Assembly: GCA_013153335.1 (NCBI GenBank)
Contig: JAADEP010000208.1
Location: forward strand, 1-7,137
Direction of reading: 5' to 3'
Length of the DNA: 7,137 bases
DNA from: Chloroflexota bacterium
Lineage (GTDB): Bacteria > Chloroflexota > Anaerolineae > Anaerolineales > DRMV01
Every line of letters begins with the position of its first letter. Within the stretch, counting starts at the first letter, position 1. The position numbers and the translations under genes were made by a program. This document shows, piece by piece, positions 4,907 through 7,137 of the stretch. The notes under the pieces are model-generated. The model did not search any database. It was given only the letters and a program-made list of their open reading frames with translations, and had not been told where the DNA came from.

Positions 4907-6940
4907 TCAAGGCAGGGGTTGCACCCGAACCAAGTACAGCGCTGGCTCGCGGGTAAAAGGGGTGACGTCCATCAACACCATGGTCACGTGACCGTCGGCT
5001 GGCACGCGGACGCGAAAAGTTTGAGGTTTTTGGCCCGTGAGGGTCATCTGTTGCACCGTGGGCTGGGCCCCGCCCTGGGTCACGATGGCGAGACGGTAGG
5101 TACGCGGGATACGATTCGCGACCCGGACAAAACCCCGCGCGTCCCAACCGTCGTCGCTGTGTTCCCAATTTGAACGATATCCCAGCGCCGGGATCTCGAC
5201 TTCGTCGATCAGCCATCCGATGTGATTGACAGCGGGATCGGTAATGTACGCGAAGCGCACCCACACCTTTCCGCCCGCGTAGGCCGACAGATCGACCTCG
5301 TCGAGGACCCAGCCCTGGCTTTGTCCGGTGTAGCCCCAGCCCAGGTTCGCGCCGATGGGGTTGCCTTCGGACCCCCAACGGGTGCGCGCGATGGTCCAAT
5401 ATTGGCCGTCGGCCGATAGCAGCACATACCCAAAGTCGTAAAACGGCTCGATGTCGAACCAGGTGCGGTATTTCAAAGTGACCGGTGTGCCGGGAGCCAA
5501 GGCCGAGAGGTCAAAGGCCCGGGTTAAGGTGGCTATGGATTGGTGCCCGTAGCCAGACCAAAAGGCAAAAATGCCCGTCAGCGGCTCGACGGGCCACAAG
5601 CGCGCGTAAGCTGACACGTCCCATTGAATTTCCCAGGTGCCTGGACACGCGAGGGTCAGGTAGTCGATACCAAAGGGTGAGACATGGCCCTGGTAGGAGC
5701 CCGGGCAGGGTAGGGCTTCGCGCACGGGTTTTTGCGGGAGTTGGTAATTCGGATAACCGAATTGACCCTGGGCGAGGGAGGGCTCGTCAAGATACAAGGC
5801 GATCGCCCAGTCGAGAAGGAGATCCTCAGCCCGACGCCCGGGCTCAAAGTGGTCGAGGGTCTTTTGCAGGCCTTGCAAGCTGTCTTGGGGTTCGCGCACC
5901 AAACGGCGGATGAACGCGGGTCCCCAATGCTCGTAAGCGTAGAGGGCGAAGAGAAAACTTCCGCCATAGTAAGGCGCCGTGCTTTCCCGTTGTGGGTTGG
6001 GCCAATAGAGCAGGTGGATATCCGGGCGTTGCAGAAAGGCCGAGACCCATGGGCTCGCGCCATAACCGTTGACCCATTCGGCCAAACTCGACAAACCTTC
6101 GTTGATCCATGCGTACTCAGTGGGATCATGGGCGGCGTGGATCATGTGTTGAAACTCATGCGCCAAGATCCGCCAAGTATCGGGGTGATCCATGGGAAGC
6201 CGGCTGTTCATCACAAACATTTCGTGTTGGTTGGAATAGGGCCGAACGCGAGCGGGGAGGGTATCCCAATACGCGAAGTAGCCCGCGATGCCTGCCCCAG
6301 TCATAGGTGTGAAGACCGCGTATAAGTGTGGATCGTTGTCCACCCCAGGATTGGGCTCCGGGCCGAAGATTTTGCGATTTGTAGGGTAAATTTGTGTCTC
6401 AAAGACGTGGGCAAGCTGTTGGGCCTTGTTTCGATCGGGGGGAACGCGCGTGTCAAGCCATACATAAAGGTGCGGCGTACGCGCAAGAAGACGAGCCCGA
6501 ATGGTATGGACCTGGTCGGAGTGGTACTCCAGGATGTAAAACAGGCGAACGTCGTCGAGCGCCCACGACGGTGGCGTAGGAGACGGAAGTTGGGAAGCGA
6601 GCGGCGGGTTCAGGTGGCGCAAAAAATCGACTACGTGGAAGACCTCAGCGGGTTTCGCCTGGCGAAGGCGCTGAAGCGTTTCGGCCGCGATCTGCTCAGG
6701 CGAGGGCAAGGTCGGCGTCGGGTTTGGAGTGGGCGTTCGGGGTTGGAAGCGCGATGCTGGCGTGATACGAGAGACGATGGTGGGCGGAAGGCGGGTTGGG
6801 GTAGGCGCTGAGAAGGTGGGGCTCGCGGCGGTTCCCCAAGGCAGCTTGCTGCAGCTTGGAAGCAACAGGAGCCCCAAGAGAAACGCGACCACCTTCACGC
6901 TCGAGAAACCGCCGAGCCTCCCTTGTCGCCATATTGCCAT
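4907..6940 (-). CDS. Secreted lipoprotein zinc metallopeptidase with immune-inhibitor-A-like beta-sandwich region
   Basis: A 677-residue protein. Residues 1-29 are a lipoprotein signal peptide (basic start, FLLGLLLL core) ending in lipobox LPS-C30. A Pro/Thr/Ser-rich linker (about 36-80) lifts the enzyme off the membrane. The catalytic motif is HEFQH (261-265) in AHEFQHMIHAAHDPTEYAW, followed by NEGLSSLAEW. His261 and His265 should bind zinc and Glu262 is the catalytic base. The third ligand is either Glu281 in NEG (gluzincin-like) or His271. Two cysteines (412 and 432) may form a disulfide. Residues about 476-585 hold two aromatic-rich blocks (LKYRTWFDIEPFYDFGYVLLS and GWVLDEVDLSAYAGGKVWVRF...GWLIDEVEI) resembling the beta-sandwich of M6 immune inhibitor A peptidases; a beta-rich tail ends the protein. 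The substrate is unknown; extracellular protein breakdown is likely. The frame opens at 7063 inside the SRP RNA, so that start is rejected in favour of ATG 6940, which has AGAGG five bases upstream and directly yields the signal peptide. Confidence 0.85.
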   Translation of the reverse strand: MAIWRQGRLGGFSSVKVVAFLLGLLLLPSCSKLPWGTAASPTFSAPTPTRLPPTIVSRITPASRFQPRTPTPNPTPTLPSPEQIAAETLQRLRQAKPAEVFHVVDFLRHLNPPLASQLPSPTPPSWALDDVRLFYILEYHSDQVHTIRARLLARTPHLYVWLDTRVPPDRNKAQQLAHVFETQIYPTNRKIFGPEPNPGVDNDPHLYAVFTPMTGAGIAGYFAYWDTLPARVRPYSNQHEMFVMNSRLPMDHPDTWRILAHEFQHMIHAAHDPTEYAWINEGLSSLAEWVNGYGASPWVSAFLQRPDIHLLYWPNPQRESTAPYYGGSFLFALYAYEHWGPAFIRRLVREPQDSLQGLQKTLDHFEPGRRAEDLLLDWAIALYLDEPSLAQGQFGYPNYQLPQKPVREALPCPGSYQGHVSPFGIDYLTLACPGTWEIQWDVSAYARLWPVEPLTGIFAFWSGYGHQSIATLTRAFDLSALAPGTPVTLKYRTWFDIEPFYDFGYVLLSADGQYWTIARTRWGSEGNPIGANLGWGYTGQSQGWVLDEVDLSAYAGGKVWVRFAYITDPAVNHIGWLIDEVEIPALGYRSNWEHSDDGWDARGFVRVANRIPRTYRLAIVTQGGAQPTVQQMTLTGQKPQTFRVRVPADGHVTMVLMDVTPFTREPALYLVRVQPLP

Positions 6941-6945
6941 GCTCG

Positions 6946-6950
6946 CCTCT
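6946..6950 (-). promoter_or_regulatory. Ribosome binding site deciding the start of the lipoprotein peptidase
   Basis: AGAGG on the - strand lies five bases before ATG 6940. The other in-frame ATGs at 6994 and 7063 lack such a site. In the rest of the 100-base gap up to the SRP RNA I find no convincing promoter, so the peptidase may be read from the SRP RNA promoter or an unrecognised one. Confidence 0.6.
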
Positions 6951-7042
6951 TGCGTGCCAAGACAGCCTTCGCGTTCGCGGTAGCCGCCACCCATTGCACG
7001 ACGCGTGGGGCCGCCAGCGCGCGAATGCGAACAAGAAACCCC

Positions 7043-7137
7043 GAGTAGGCACCCCGACGGCACCCGGAGACACCGCCTTAGGGCTGCTTCCTCTCGGACC
7101 TGACCCGGTTCGGCGGGCTCCGCCGCGTCGGACCCAC
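7043..7137 (-). ncRNA. ffs: Small bacterial signal recognition particle RNA (4.5S type), 5' end outside the window
   Basis: The RNA binds Ffh and docks with FtsY to bring ribosomes making membrane and secreted proteins to the translocon. Read on the - strand, the conserved core is complete: GGTCAGGTCC (7105-7096), a GAGA tetraloop (7095-7092) closed by CC/GG, and GGAAGCAGCC (7091-7082), followed by CTAAGGCGG. The arms pair outward as expected: CCGCC with GGCGG, CGGAG with CTCCG, and CCGACG with CGTCGG. No Alu domain fits in the visible part, so this is the short bacterial form of about 100 bases. The closing 3' strand (GCCTACTC) has no partner inside the window, so some 5' bases lie beyond base 7137. 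The 3' end is an estimate. The usual E. coli-type loop is GGAA; GAGA is an equivalent GNRA loop. Confidence 0.92.

Noticed and set aside
4570..7028. A 15-base word GGCCGCCAGCGCGCG present near 4575 and near 7013
   Set aside because: One copy lies in coding sequence and one in a gap, with no shared flanks. It is expected by chance in DNA of this GC content.
6941..7063. Upstream extension of the peptidase to ATG 7063
   Set aside because: It would overlap the SRP RNA and place 41 extra residues before the signal peptide. ATG 6940 has a good ribosome binding site.
1..7137. A defence island, mobile element, CRISPR array or tRNA
   Set aside because: No transposase, integrase, spaced repeats, cloverleaf or toxin-antitoxin pair was seen. 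The neighbours of the NACHT gene look like housekeeping genes.

Overview
The window reads as chromosomal DNA from a high-GC bacterium, most likely a thermophilic member of the Chloroflexota (Anaerolineae-like). This is inferred from a lipoprotein with a Pro/Thr-rich linker behind its lipobox, a DUF164-type coiled-coil/zinc-ribbon protein, a membrane-anchored NACHT-HEAT protein, strongly Arg-over-Lys and nearly Cys-free cytoplasmic proteins, and the high GC. No marker in the window settles the phylum.

Left half, + strand: the C-terminal end of a membrane- or wall-anchored surface protein (1-231, cut by the window edge); a 236-residue coiled-coil protein with a C-terminal four-cysteine zinc ribbon (309-1019); a possible hairpin just after its stop; and a 796-residue protein with an N-terminal membrane anchor, a NACHT-type NTPase domain and C-terminal HEAT repeats (1090-3480).

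Right half, - strand: an isochorismate synthase of the MenF/EntC/DhbC family (3482-4771), whose stop codon lies one base from the NACHT gene's stop; its own promoter region with a perfect TATAAT; a 677-residue secreted lipoprotein metallopeptidase with a C-terminal beta-sandwich region resembling immune inhibitor A peptidases (4907-6940); and, cut by the right edge, the small bacterial signal recognition particle RNA (about 7043-7137).

The genes do not form one pathway. The isochorismate synthase would feed menaquinone (or, less likely here, siderophore) synthesis. SRP RNA serves membrane insertion of proteins. The peptidase acts outside the cell. The NACHT-HEAT protein is the only part with a plausible regulatory or defence role, and its partners are not visible here. 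I see no phage, transposon, CRISPR or tRNA features. The least described item is the membrane-tethered NACHT-HEAT protein, which lacks the usual sensor arginine and is very rich in tryptophan.
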